A stretch of 64,000 nucleotides of DNA from Haliscomenobacter sp040401995 (GTDB lineage: Bacteria > Bacteroidota > Bacteroidia > Chitinophagales > Saprospiraceae). The DNA is taken from NCBI GenBank assembly GCA_040401995.1, contig JBBANM010000002.1:62001-126000 (forward strand), in the 5' to 3' direction. Under the pieces are notes generated by a model. It saw only the letters and a program-made list of their open reading frames with translations, was not told the DNA's origin and did not search any database. Both the position numbers and the translations under genes were made by a program. Below are positions 1 to 8,333 of the stretch, piece after piece (within the stretch, counting starts at the first letter, position 1; each line of letters opens with the position of its first letter).

Positions 1-450
1 CGGATGCCATTGCTCGTACATACGGTGAAAAGGCCGCTCAGAATGCATGGTAAGGCCGTATAATTGACGAGAAAGACCCACCGCAAAATCGCAGATGTCG
101 ATCATTTCTTGTACTTCGCCAAAACCCTCTTGTAGGCTTTTACCCATCTCGTAAGATACCAAGCGACCCAGCGCGTCTTTGTGTTTGCGCAATTCTTCGC
201 CGTATAGTCGTACAATTTCGCCGCGTTTTGGAGCGGGGATGGTGCGCCAAATTTGGAAAGCTGTTTGTGCTTGAGCAACGATCTGCTCGTACTCCCGACG
301 AGTAGTGATGCTAACGCTGCCGATAAAAGCTCCGTCTACTGGAGAGTGGGAAGCAATGTAATCGCCAGAATCAGCCGACGAAAGCAGACCAGTGCTGGAG
401 CCGTTGTTTTTTTCTTGTAAGCCAAGAGTATTCAAAAAATCTTTGGTCAT
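1..450 (-). CDS. Aldehyde dehydrogenase, ALDH7-like (N-terminal part only)
   Basis: The gene starts at an ATG on the minus strand at 450 and runs off the left edge, so only about 150 residues are visible. The start reads MTKDFLNTLGLQ. Family marks seen are PVDGAFIGSV, the WRTIPAPKRGEIVRLYGEE segment and EMGKSLQEGFGEVQEMID, which belong to the NAD-binding N-terminal lobe of aldehyde dehydrogenases. The following FAVGLSRQLYG and RMYEQWHP resemble the ALDH7 group (alpha-aminoadipic or piperideine-6-carboxylate semialdehyde dehydrogenases, lysine catabolism). The catalytic Cys and Glu lie beyond the window. The superfamily call is firm; the subfamily is inferred from the N-terminus only. Confidence 0.82.
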   Translation of the reverse strand, partial: MTKDFLNTLGLQEKNNGSSTGLLSSADSGDYIASHSPVDGAFIGSVSITTRREYEQIVAQAQTAFQIWRTIPAPKRGEIVRLYGEELRKHKDALGRLVSYEMGKSLQEGFGEVQEMIDICDFAVGLSRQLYGLTMHSERPFHRMYEQWHP

Positions 451-501
451 GGTTGAGGGCTTATGAGAACTGAAAATTAGGATAGTGTTTTTTGATCAGT
501 A

Positions 502-951
502 CTAGCTGTTCAAAAGCTGTTTTACCGTTTCAGATATGGCTTTTCCATCGGCTTTTCCGGCAAATTTTTTGGAAGCTACCCCCATTACTTTACCAAGGTC
601 TTTTACAGATGTGGCGCCTGTTTCAGCAATGATTTCTTTGAGTGCGGCAGTCAACTCTTCGGCGCTCATTTGCTGAGGCAGGTAGCGTTCGATGATGCTG
701 ATCTCTTCGCGTTCCACTTGAGCCAGTTCCGTACGGTTTTCTTTTTCATAAATTTCCAAAGATTCCCGGCGTTGTTTTACCAATTTTTGGAGAATTTGGA
801 TCTCTTTCTCTTCATTGATCGCTTGTCCGCTACCATCTGTTTTGACCAACAGAATAGCGGCTTTCACCGCGCGAATGCCCCGCAATGCTGCTTTATCTTG
901 GGCTTTCATGGCCTCCTTGAGGTCATTCATGATTTTTTCTTCCAATGTCAT
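502..951 (-). CDS. GatB/YqeY domain protein
   Basis: This 149-residue protein is of normal length for the YqeY family, a small helical domain related to the tail of the GatB amidotransferase subunit. Visible family marks are the N-terminal LEEKIMNDLKEAMKAQDK, the LQKLVKQRRESLEIYEK helix, and a C-terminal GATSVKDLGKVMGVASKKFAGKADGK segment ending in ISETVKQLL. In GatB the equivalent region contacts tRNA; the role of stand-alone YqeY proteins is not settled. The start at 951 begins MTLEEKIM as expected. It lies 51 nt downstream of the aldehyde dehydrogenase start on the same strand, so the genes are close but read away as separate units. Confidence 0.88.
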   Translation of the reverse strand: MTLEEKIMNDLKEAMKAQDKAALRGIRAVKAAILLVKTDGSGQAINEEKEIQILQKLVKQRRESLEIYEKENRTELAQVEREEISIIERYLPQQMSAEELTAALKEIIAETGATSVKDLGKVMGVASKKFAGKADGKAISETVKQLLNS

Positions 952-1074
952 ATTCGGTAAAATATTTGCGGCAAAATTATGGCTTTTTTAGGATATAATC
1001 ATGGCCAATGAGTTCATACTGTAAATCCTGACAAGGGTTTCGAAAAATTGAGCTTTCTACTTAACTTGCACCCC

Positions 1075-1899
1075 ATGGCTACTAATGAAACGTACACCAT
1101 CCGCATTGCCCAATTTGAAGGGCCTTTTGATCTCCTGCTCTTTTTCATTGAGCGGGACGAGCTGGATATTCACGACATTCCAATTGCGCAGATTACTGAT
1201 GATTTTCTGAGCTATATCCATCAAATGGAGAAGCTTAACATTGATTTGGCCAGTGAATTCATTTTGGTTGCCGCCACGCTTTGTCGCATCAAAGCCAAAA
1301 TGATTTTGCCCCGCAAACCCATCGACGCTGCTGGAAATGAAATTGATCCGCGCGATGAATTGGTACAGCGACTCTTAGAGTACAAGCGCTACAAAAGCGT
1401 GTTGGATGAAATGCAGCAGTTGGAAGAACAGCGTTCGGTGCAGGAGGGTAGAGGAAATATTACCAAAGAACTACAACAAATTGCCACCAAAGCTTTGGTG
1501 GACACAGAGTTGGAATCGCTGACGCTGTTTCGCTTGCTCAAGGCTTTTGAGGGCGTAATGAATCGCTTGGATCAGACCAAACCTAGGGCGATTCACCAAA
1601 TTGCTAATTTTAGCTACACCATCGAAGACCAACAACATCGTATCTTTTCGATCATAGCCAATGGAAAAAGGGCGGCTTTTGAAACCGTTTTTTTGGAGTG
1701 TCGCGATCGCATCCATGCCATTGTTACTTTTTTGGCCATGTTGGAACTCATCAATTTGGATAAAATTCAAATCATTCAGGGCGGCGGGGTGAATAATTTT
1801 TGGCTCGAAGAATTACCCGAATTGATGGCCGAAGATGCAGCTCCGGAAGAATTGACGGAAGAAAATCCCCTGCCTTTTTCGGACTCGGAAGAAGAGTAA
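1075..1899 (+). CDS. scpA: Segregation and condensation protein A (ScpA)
   Basis: This is the kleisin subunit of the bacterial SMC-ScpAB condensin, which links the SMC heads and helps organise and segregate chromosomes. The N-terminal domain shows the typical start IRIAQFEGPFDLLLFFIERDELDIHDIPIAQITDDFLSYI, then LASEFILVAATLCRIKAKMILP, and the winged-helix C-terminus holds TFLAMLELINLDKIQIIQ. I use the ATG at 1075 (MATNETYTIRI, 274 residues); an in-frame TTG at 1048 would add nine unconserved residues. The C-terminus is acidic. No scpB is adjacent, so the partner gene must lie elsewhere. The neighbour on the right is convergent. Confidence 0.92.
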   Translation: MATNETYTIRIAQFEGPFDLLLFFIERDELDIHDIPIAQITDDFLSYIHQMEKLNIDLASEFILVAATLCRIKAKMILPRKPIDAAGNEIDPRDELVQRLLEYKRYKSVLDEMQQLEEQRSVQEGRGNITKELQQIATKALVDTELESLTLFRLLKAFEGVMNRLDQTKPRAIHQIANFSYTIEDQQHRIFSIIANGKRAAFETVFLECRDRIHAIVTFLAMLELINLDKIQIIQGGGVNNFWLEELPELMAEDAAPEELTEENPLPFSDSEEE

Positions 1900-1908
1900 T
1901 TTGCTTGC

Positions 1909-1948
1909 AAAAAATATCCCCTGGTAATTCATGCGAACTACCAGGGGA
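1909..1948 (-). terminator. Hairpin terminator for the minus-strand DUF5682 operon
   Basis: A perfect 10-bp stem (TCCCCTGGTA at 1917-1926 with TACCAGGGGA at 1939-1948) closes a 12-nt loop. Read on the minus strand it is followed by TATTTTTT, the layout of an intrinsic terminator, about 125 nt after the DUF5682 stop. It sits between convergent genes and may also slow plus-strand transcription from scpA. Confidence 0.6.
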
Positions 1949-2073
1949 CAGAAAGCGACTTTAGATTGCAGGAAAGAAAACTAAGAAATACATAGACCGC
2001 AATAAGCGTATCTTGATGCATCAAAATTGCTGCTTAATGATAAACTGATGATTAACAAACGGTTAATTTTAGA

Positions 2074-4350
2074 TTAAATTCCGAGCAAAGATTTCAAAAC
2101 GGGGGTAACCAAAGCGGCACGTTCCTGATCAAATGGAGTTTCCCAAAGTGCTGGCGCAGCTCGTTCCCCCTTTGCCAAGCGCATCAGTTGTGCTCTTTCG
2201 GATGCCGTAAATTGGGAAAACGTTCGCCTCATGATGGGTAAGGCTTCCCGAAAACGTTCAAATTCCAGCCCGCTTACCCAATCATTAAGCAGCAACCACA
2301 AGGATGGGGTTTGGATCAGCAATTGTCCATTGCCATACAAAAAACCCTCCAACCAATTGGCGGCAGCGCTGATTTCGGCGCCTTTTGAGATGGCAGCATA
2401 CAAATGCGTAGCCGTTTCTACTTCCTCTAACATCGATTTGTCAAAAAGCAAACGGGTACAAAAACCTTGGAGTAGAGGGTGGCCATGTTCCAAATTTAAG
2501 GCTTCCATTAGCGCGCTTTCCCATAAACGGCTTTGTTCGGGATCGTAAAGCAACGCAATGGCTTGATTGGCTTCAAAAGTCAATCGGAACAATTCCCGAG
2601 CGGGATCTTCATCAATTTGTGAAATGGCCTGAGGGTAGCCGGCAACGATCCGCGGCAATAGCTCTCGCAGCAAATGCTCCACTACGCCGCCATCGGTTTG
2701 ACGCACATTGCCGTAGCGCACAATTTGTACCAGCGGCGGCAAGGCTGCCAAAAGCAAAAAAATATCTTTGGTTTGGGCGCTAAGATCTTGCAATTTCTTC
2801 ACCATCGGGCCAATCGCTTCCGGGATATCCGCCTTGAGCATTTGGCCAAAACGCTCCAATAACTCGGGCAGCTGCTGGGTATTTTCGGTGAGGTGTAGGG
2901 CATAATGTAGCACCGCTTCGCGCAGCGTATTGCCCCACATCCCCATTTCAATCAGCCGTATGATGTATTCCGGGTCCCAGGGATGCAACAGCCACCATTC
3001 ATGAAAACTACCTTGGGCTTTTTTTTCCACTGGAATCAAATTGCCCCAGCGGATATCCAGGATATTTAATCGGTGTAAAAGATGACTGGCTAGGGCATTG
3101 CCGGGTTTGCGCAAATCAAATTCTTTGCGCACTTCTTTGACGCCGCTTTGATAGTCTTTTTTCAAACCAGCCGATTGCACCGCGCTTTCAAAATCCTTTT
3201 GCAAGGGAATGGCCGCAATGCCAGTGGGTACGCGACCTCTTTTTTCCCCTACAATCAATTCTTGGCGGATCAGTTGCAAGGGCGCTTCATCGCCTTGACA
3301 AAAAATAGCCAGCACGGCCTCCTCCAGATCGGCAATGCCTGGAGCGTCCAATCCGCGCAGTGTAGCCAAGGTATCAGCTAAGCGGGTAGCTTCCATCACA
3401 TGCGCGGCCGAAGCATCCAAATCTTTTTTGCGAAAAAGCTCAGCCACGCGCGCCAGCCAGCGCACGCTCCGCTCATGAGGGTTGTCAAAAAGCAATTCAT
3501 ACCAAGCCGGAGAAAGGATCCCTGCCGCGTAACCCGATTGATGGGCCAAACGCTGGTAACTCCATGGAATCCAAGTAGCGAGGGTCTTTATTTTTTTTAA
3601 GCCTTTGAGCAAAGCATTGTCGTTTTTGGGAGAAAATCGATCCAATTCTTCCAAAACGGGTCCATGCCAAGCGCCACAAACCACAGCAATTCGTTGAAAA
3701 CCTTCTTTCTGAGCCTGGCGCAGCGTTTTGCGCATATAGGCTTCACGCAACAAAGTCTCTTTGCTTTCCGGGCGGGGTTGAAATGTTTTTTGTGACGAAG
3801 GAGTATCGTTGGTGCTGGATTCCCGGAGAGCGGATATCATCTCCAATATGGCTTCAAAAACAGCATCGTCCTCGGGAATTTCCTCGAAAGTACGTTCCCA
3901 CCACCGTTCGCTATCTGAAAAACCGGCCAATTGAGCCATGAACCGTAGGGGGTCACGGCGTAGGGCAGCTGCTTCCGGGTCGGTAGGGGATTCGAGATTT
4001 AAAGTCAAATTGGATTGCTCCAGCTCGCGCAGCGCATAATGGATGCCCAAAGGCAAATCCATAGCCCTTACTGGTATTTGTTGCGCTTGGGCATAAAGGA
4101 GCGCTTGCCACTCAGGCGAAAAACGTGCAAAAGGCAAAAAACTGGCCTGGCGTAGGTCTTTGGGGTTATATATCAACAAAGCCACTGGCGGATCCATTCC
4201 TACCTGACTGACCCAGCGCAAAGCATCTTCCGCATCTTCGGGGCATTCGATAAGCAAGCAATCTGGCGTCCATGCCGTCAGGGCGCGTAGCAAGCGTGTT
4301 GCGGATCCAGGGCCATGATGGCGAATTCCAAATACCTTTACGTTTTTCAT
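2074..4350 (-). CDS. DUF5682 family protein (partner of a MoxR ATPase)
   Basis: This 758-residue protein has no assigned biochemical function. The N-terminus VKVFGIRHHGPGSATRLLRA, followed by PDCLLIECPEDAEDAL and, near residue 230, the motif VVCGAWHGPVLEEL, fits DUF5682. The pattern of an early His pair, a LIE strand and a later conserved His resembles the TraB/ChaN/EreA-type superfamily; that link is my inference. The rest is helical, Leu/Ala-rich and lacks a signal peptide, so the protein is probably cytoplasmic. I chose the ATG at 4350 because the conserved region begins at once; upstream in-frame codons overlap the ATPase gene. It follows the MoxR gene after 28 nt, hence one operon. In other bacteria this pair travels with DUF5691, SWIM zinc-finger and VWA proteins; here DUF5691 lies at 36348 and the other two are not in the window. 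Confidence 0.8.
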   Translation of the reverse strand: MKNVKVFGIRHHGPGSATRLLRALTAWTPDCLLIECPEDAEDALRWVSQVGMDPPVALLIYNPKDLRQASFLPFARFSPEWQALLYAQAQQIPVRAMDLPLGIHYALRELEQSNLTLNLESPTDPEAAALRRDPLRFMAQLAGFSDSERWWERTFEEIPEDDAVFEAILEMISALRESSTNDTPSSQKTFQPRPESKETLLREAYMRKTLRQAQKEGFQRIAVVCGAWHGPVLEELDRFSPKNDNALLKGLKKIKTLATWIPWSYQRLAHQSGYAAGILSPAWYELLFDNPHERSVRWLARVAELFRKKDLDASAAHVMEATRLADTLATLRGLDAPGIADLEEAVLAIFCQGDEAPLQLIRQELIVGEKRGRVPTGIAAIPLQKDFESAVQSAGLKKDYQSGVKEVRKEFDLRKPGNALASHLLHRLNILDIRWGNLIPVEKKAQGSFHEWWLLHPWDPEYIIRLIEMGMWGNTLREAVLHYALHLTENTQQLPELLERFGQMLKADIPEAIGPMVKKLQDLSAQTKDIFLLLAALPPLVQIVRYGNVRQTDGGVVEHLLRELLPRIVAGYPQAISQIDEDPARELFRLTFEANQAIALLYDPEQSRLWESALMEALNLEHGHPLLQGFCTRLLFDKSMLEEVETATHLYAAISKGAEISAAANWLEGFLYGNGQLLIQTPSLWLLLNDWVSGLEFERFREALPIMRRTFSQFTASERAQLMRLAKGERAAPALWETPFDQERAALVTPVLKSLLGI

Positions 4351-4378
4351 GGATTGCAGGAGCTTTGGGTAGAAATAT

Positions 4379-5458
4379 TTATACCAAGTCTTTGCAAGCG
4401 CGGTAGAGGTCTTTCCAGTCGTCGCGGGTTTTGACGATGGTTTCAAGGTATTCCTGCCAAACGGGTTGATCTTGTAATGGATCTTTAATGATGGCGCCAA
4501 TCAAGCTAGCGGCGAGGTCGTGCGCGCGCAAGTGTCCATCGCTGAAATGGACAGCCAGGGTTTGCCCGCTATTGATCACCGATATGGCTTCGGCAGTGCT
4601 CAACGTACTGGTCGGAGATTTGAGTTTTTGTTTGCCATCTTCGGTTTTTCCACTGCGCAACTCCCTAAAAATGGTGACCAAGCGGCGAATTTCTTCAACT
4701 GGCGCCGGTTGGCTAGGCAATTCGAGCGATTTGCCCAATTGACTGACCCGGGTTTGGACAATAGTGACTTCTTCTTCCAAACTGGCGGGCAGCGGCATTA
4801 CTACCGTATTGAATCGGCGTCGCAACGCACTGGAGAGTTCATTTACCCCTTTGTCGCGATCGTTGGCGGTTGCAATAACGTTGAACCCCCTTATTGCTTG
4901 GATCTCGGTATTTAATTCTGGGACGGGTAGTATTTTTTCCGATAAAATAGTGATCAATGTATCCTGAACATCCGAAGGAATACGGGTCAACTCTTCCACG
5001 CGTACCAGTTTTCCATGCATCATCCCATGCATGATAGGGCTAGGGGTCATGGCTTTTTCACTGGGTCCTTCAGCGATGAGGCGGGCATAATTCCAGCCAT
5101 AACGCAGGGCATCCTCACTCAAACCGGCCGATCCTTGAACCAATAAAGCCGAATTGCCGCTAATGGCTGCAGCCAGGTGTTCGGCAACCCAAGTTTTAGC
5201 CGTACCGGGTACACCAAGTAGCAGCAAAGCCCGATCGGTAGCCAGGGTAGCAACCGCAACTTCCATAATGCGTTGCTGACCATAATATTTAGGAGAAATA
5301 AGGGTGCCATCAGGTAGTTCACCCCCCATCAAGTAAGTCACTACTGCCCAAGGCGACAATTGCCAATTGGTAGGGCGAAAACGATCATCGCTGGCACGCA
5401 GTGCGGTTAATTCTTCGGCGTATAGATCCTCCGCATGGGGACGAAGTATTTCAGTCAT
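4379..5458 (-). CDS. MoxR-type AAA+ ATPase
   Basis: This 359-residue AAA+ ATPase is probably cytoplasmic. Walker A reads GVPGTAKT near residues 82-89, Walker B plus acidic catalytic residue appear as LVRVEELTR, sensor 1 is FNVIATANDRDKG, and the arginine finger region is SSALRRRFN. MoxR proteins act as chaperone-like remodelers, usually together with a VWA-domain partner that binds metal or substrate. No VWA gene is present nearby; the gene instead sits directly upstream of DUF5682, a known combination. The start MTEILRPHAEDLYAEEL is followed by the substrate-free N-terminal extension typical of the DUF5682-linked subgroup. It lies 24 nt after a small lipoprotein gene and may be cotranscribed with it. 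Confidence 0.88.
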   Translation of the reverse strand: MTEILRPHAEDLYAEELTALRASDDRFRPTNWQLSPWAVVTYLMGGELPDGTLISPKYYGQQRIMEVAVATLATDRALLLLGVPGTAKTWVAEHLAAAISGNSALLVQGSAGLSEDALRYGWNYARLIAEGPSEKAMTPSPIMHGMMHGKLVRVEELTRIPSDVQDTLITILSEKILPVPELNTEIQAIRGFNVIATANDRDKGVNELSSALRRRFNTVVMPLPASLEEEVTIVQTRVSQLGKSLELPSQPAPVEEIRRLVTIFRELRSGKTEDGKQKLKSPTSTLSTAEAISVINSGQTLAVHFSDGHLRAHDLAASLIGAIIKDPLQDQPVWQEYLETIVKTRDDWKDLYRACKDLV

Positions 5459-5482
5459 GTTTAATCGTTAGGGGTGAAAAAA

Positions 5483-5872
5483 TTATTCAGCACAGCCTTT
5501 AAAAACCGTTCCATCAATGATTACCTCTGCGGAGTAAGGGAATTTGGTATCCGACATGCCGTCGCTGCAGGGGCCGGCAGTGATTTTGATTTTTAGGGTG
5601 CTGTTTTTGCCAGCAATAGAAGTAGAGGTTTCAAAAACGGTGACTTCCCCTTCTTTTGATGGCGCATTATAAGGGTATTTGGTGGGTTGTTCTCCCATTT
5701 TATGCCAAGTGATACCCGATGAATCGACCACAGTTGACCAAAAAGGTTCAGTTCCTCCACAGCGGTACGAACGGATGGGTTCTGCTAGTAAGGTTTTGTT
5801 TTTTATGGGGTTGCAAGCAGCAATAAAAAAAAGCATACAGATCATCAAAAGGGAATAGGTCATTGCTTTCAT
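5483..5872 (-). CDS. Small lipoprotein with a GTEPFWS motif (COG3650-like)
   Basis: This 129-residue protein begins MKAMTYSLLMICMLFFIAAC, a lipoprotein signal peptide with the lipidated Cys in an IAAC lipobox. The mature part carries YRCGGTEPFWSTVVD and ends ...VFKGCAE; GTEPFW near the N-terminus and a late GC motif are marks of periplasmic lipoproteins of the COG3650 type, whose role is unknown. An upstream in-frame start at 5986 would prefix 38 unlikely residues and lies upstream of a TATTTTTG promoter box at 5921-5928, so I reject it. The MoxR gene starts 24 nt downstream on the same strand. Confidence 0.72.
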   Translation of the reverse strand: MKAMTYSLLMICMLFFIAACNPIKNKTLLAEPIRSYRCGGTEPFWSTVVDSSGITWHKMGEQPTKYPYNAPSKEGEVTVFETSTSIAGKNSTLKIKITAGPCSDGMSDTKFPYSAEVIIDGTVFKGCAE

Positions 5873-5920
5873 ATGCCAGCTGAATTTTGGGAAAGATACT
5901 AATTGGAACTTTCCAAATGA

Positions 5921-5928
5921 CAAAAATA
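5921..5928 (-). promoter_or_regulatory. Predicted -7 box TATTTTTG
   Basis: On the minus strand this octamer fits the Bacteroidota sigma-A -7 consensus TAnnTTTG. It would start transcription about 40 nt upstream of the lipoprotein ATG at 5872 and drive the lipoprotein/MoxR/DUF5682 run. A -33 TTG is only found at a long spacing (23 nt). Confidence 0.4.
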
Positions 5929-6124
5929 AATTACAATTGTTGTAACTGATCCAAGAGATTTTTATCTTGAAAAAGGTTCGCTCCATCTAATATTTGCTTG
6001 AGTTGGACGTCAAAGAAAAAATCGAGGAACCAAGTGCGTTGGAAAACTGTTTTCATCGCAATCATTAAGATACTTGGTGCAACAAGTTTAAAGCAATTTG
6101 CAAACCGCTAATCGCAATACGAAC

Positions 6125-6520
6125 ATGCAAGAACAACCAGAAAACTTAGATTCCTACAAAGATCAGTATACAGAAAAAAAACTGTGGCGCAAAATTGCCC
6201 GTTTTGCCCAGCGTATGGGAATCAAAACCGTCTATACCACTTTGTTGATGTTTTTTGCCTACAAACGCAAAGAAACGCCGCGCTGGGCAAAAAGTATCGT
6301 AGTGGGAGCACTGGGTTATTTGATTTCTCCGATCGATTTATTGCCGGATTTAACACCGATCATTGGGTACACCGACGATCTTGGCGTGTTGGGTTTTGGC
6401 TTGGTCACCATTGCTGCTTTTATCAATGAGGATGTCAAAAAAAGTGCAAGAACACAATTGGCCAAGTGGTTCCCCAATTACAACGAAAAGGATCTGGTAG
6501 AAGTAGAAGATCGGATCTAG
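6125..6520 (+). CDS. YkvA family (DUF1232) membrane protein
   Basis: The 131-residue product has the DUF1232 core: RWAKSIVVGALGYLISPIDLLPDLTPIIGYTDDLGVLGFGLVTIAAFI, with the family signature SPIDLLPD and TDD. This forms a membrane-embedded hairpin flanked by charged, probably cytoplasmic, ends. The function of the family is unknown. I take the ATG at 6125 (MQEQPENLDSYKD); a TTG at 6098 in the same frame would add nine residues. It stands alone between a divergent lipoprotein operon and a convergent peptidase gene, and a long hairpin follows its stop. Confidence 0.85.
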   Translation: MQEQPENLDSYKDQYTEKKLWRKIARFAQRMGIKTVYTTLLMFFAYKRKETPRWAKSIVVGALGYLISPIDLLPDLTPIIGYTDDLGVLGFGLVTIAAFINEDVKKSARTQLAKWFPNYNEKDLVEVEDRI

Positions 6521-6565
6521 GTAAGCGGGAAAAACGAACAATTTTTCTGTTTTTTGTAACTATCC

Positions 6566-6658
6566 AGCTGCCCTAAAGATTCCCAAAGAGAATATATGTT
6601 TATAGTAGGATTTGATTCCTATCAACATACATTACCTTCGGGAATCTTTAGGGCAGCT
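6566..6658. repeat. 93-nt near-palindromic hairpin between convergent genes
   Basis: Two perfect 19-bp arms (6566-6584 starting AGCTGCCCTAAAG and 6640-6658 ending CTTTAGGGCAGCT) enclose a 55-nt loop that itself contains nested inverted repeats (TATGTT/AACATA and TAGGA/TCCTA). Short TAACT/AGTTA matches extend the outer stem after a 4-nt bulge. No T-run follows on either strand, so it is not a classical intrinsic terminator, although the position between convergent stops fits a bidirectional stop or a small mobile palindrome. Confidence 0.6.
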
Positions 6659-6683
6659 ACACAGTTATCTGTTTTTAAAATAT

Positions 6684-7955
6684 TTAAACAAATGGTTGAT
6701 CAATACTTGGACTAGGTTGTGAAAACCATTTAGCGCCTTCTGGCGTCATATAAGCGCAATCTTCAAGTCGAACCCCAAATTCGCCATAAATAGAAATATT
6801 GGGTTCTACACTAAAACACATACCGGGTTCCAAAGGTAGTTTATTGCCTTTGACCATATTGCCCCACTCATGGCCATCCATACCGATCCCATGCCCAGTA
6901 CGGTGCGGTAGCCCCGGTAATTTATATCCTGGACCAAAACCAGCATCAGTTAAAACTTTGCGTGCAGCAAAATCTACATTTTCGCAGGGTTGACCAATAA
7001 TGGCTGCGGCAAAACCAGCAGATTGAGCTTTTTTTTCCAAATTCCATATTTCCAGTTGTCGTTTGGTAGGGGGCGCGCCAAATACAATGGTGCGACTGAT
7101 ATCGGAGCCATAGTCCTCTACCGAGCAGCCGCCATCCATTAAAACAATATCGCCTTTTTTAAGCCTTTGGGGCTTGATGCTGCCATGCGGATAGGCGCTA
7201 TCCTGGCCAAAGTTGGTGAAAATACCGCCTGAAGCACCAAGATTTTGATGTGCTAGTTCAGAATTGGCGGCAAATTCGGCAGGGGTCATACCCTCGTGCA
7301 ACATAGCAATACACGCTTTAAAAGCTTCAGTAGTGATGTCATTTGCCTTTTGCATCAAAGCCAGTTCTGCCGGAGACTTTACCAGTCGACAGGGAATAGT
7401 TACCGGATCGGCGCTGACGTAATTGAGATGGGAAGCTTCTTTTCTGATGCCATCAAAAATAAAAAACCGAAGGCGCTCTTCCATGCCAATATTCCCAGTC
7501 ACGATACCATAATCTTTAAGGAGCATAGCTACTTGGCGGTAAGGGCTTTCATCTTCCTCCCAGGTGCGAACTTCGCTACCGATGGTGATCAATTGTTGCA
7601 ATCGAGCGGCTTCAAAAGCTGGGCAAACGTATTTTACTTCACCTTTTGCAGGTATCACCGCTACCATTGTACGTTCGCCGCCGCTCCAACTAACCCCGGT
7701 AAAATACTTCATCGAAGTGCCGGTATCGAGGATGATGGCGGCTATTTTATTTTCCGTCATCAAACGCTGAGCCTTTTCAATTCGGGATTTTCTTTCTTCA
7801 AGCGAGATAGGAACCACGCCATCCGTCATCGGCTTCAATTTATCAAGCGGGGTATTCGTATTTTTTTGATCGGCTAAACTGCAGGAAGTCATACCGTAAA
7901 ATACTGCGGCGTTGATGGAAGATAGCCGGATAAAGTCTCTGCGTCTTAAACTCAT
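6684..7955 (-). CDS. M24 family metallopeptidase (Xaa-Pro aminopeptidase type), Tat lipoprotein
   Basis: This 423-residue protein has a pita-bread M24 domain in its C-terminal half. Metal ligands can be assigned in LMDGGCSVEDYGSDISRT (two Asp), GLPHRTGHGIGMDGHEWG (His), MCFSVEPNI (Glu) and GVRLEDCAY (Glu). The N-terminal half is a creatinase/prolidase-type domain. The start MSLRRRDFIRLSS carries a twin-arginine motif followed by a hydrophobic stretch and a Cys (GMTSC), so export by Tat and possibly lipid anchoring are predicted. Substrates are probably peptides with Xaa-Pro N-termini or related small amides. It is monocistronic; a second M24 enzyme without a signal lies at 9344. Confidence 0.85.
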   Translation of the reverse strand: MSLRRRDFIRLSSINAAVFYGMTSCSLADQKNTNTPLDKLKPMTDGVVPISLEERKSRIEKAQRLMTENKIAAIILDTGTSMKYFTGVSWSGGERTMVAVIPAKGEVKYVCPAFEAARLQQLITIGSEVRTWEEDESPYRQVAMLLKDYGIVTGNIGMEERLRFFIFDGIRKEASHLNYVSADPVTIPCRLVKSPAELALMQKANDITTEAFKACIAMLHEGMTPAEFAANSELAHQNLGASGGIFTNFGQDSAYPHGSIKPQRLKKGDIVLMDGGCSVEDYGSDISRTIVFGAPPTKRQLEIWNLEKKAQSAGFAAAIIGQPCENVDFAARKVLTDAGFGPGYKLPGLPHRTGHGIGMDGHEWGNMVKGNKLPLEPGMCFSVEPNISIYGEFGVRLEDCAYMTPEGAKWFSQPSPSIDQPFV

Positions 7956-8333
7956 GATACCTCTGTTGTGATTGTGGTGTAAGGGAAGGAAAATTCGAGT
8001 CGACTTAAAGTTAAAAATAACTTGACAAATAAGGAATCAGATTCAGCAATCAATGGGTGAGAATGTTAAGAGGTTTTATTTTTAGGATTTTTAATTCGCA
8101 CTCCAAACACACTCTTACGGATTTTGCGTGGTAATTGTGATTTTCATAACGCCACTGCTTAGAGTTATTTACTTTTTTAACGGCGCAAAGATCACATTAA
8201 AAGAAGCATTCTGGATCGTATGATCGGTCAATTGGACATGCCGCTGGTAGGGGAATGTCACGAAATAATATGGGTACAAGGGTAATCGAACTGAGAGCCT
8301 AATTTGCATGATGGCTCAAAAATACCGGGCAGG
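7956..8333. other. Intergenic region, no gene seen
   Basis: This 378-bp AT-rich stretch lies between two minus-strand genes. I see no convincing ORF or RNA gene. Positions 8085-8117 match the right half of the hairpin at 40437-40486 (GGATTTTTAATTCGC followed by CCAAACACACTCT), suggesting a decayed palindromic repeat. Confidence 0.5.

Noticed and set aside
6566..6658. Integron attC-like site
   Set aside because: Nested hairpin is suggestive, but no RYYYAAC core, integrase or cassette array is present.
8281..8310. tRNA T-arm-like ATCGAACTGAG string
   Set aside because: No matching acceptor, D or anticodon stems on either strand.
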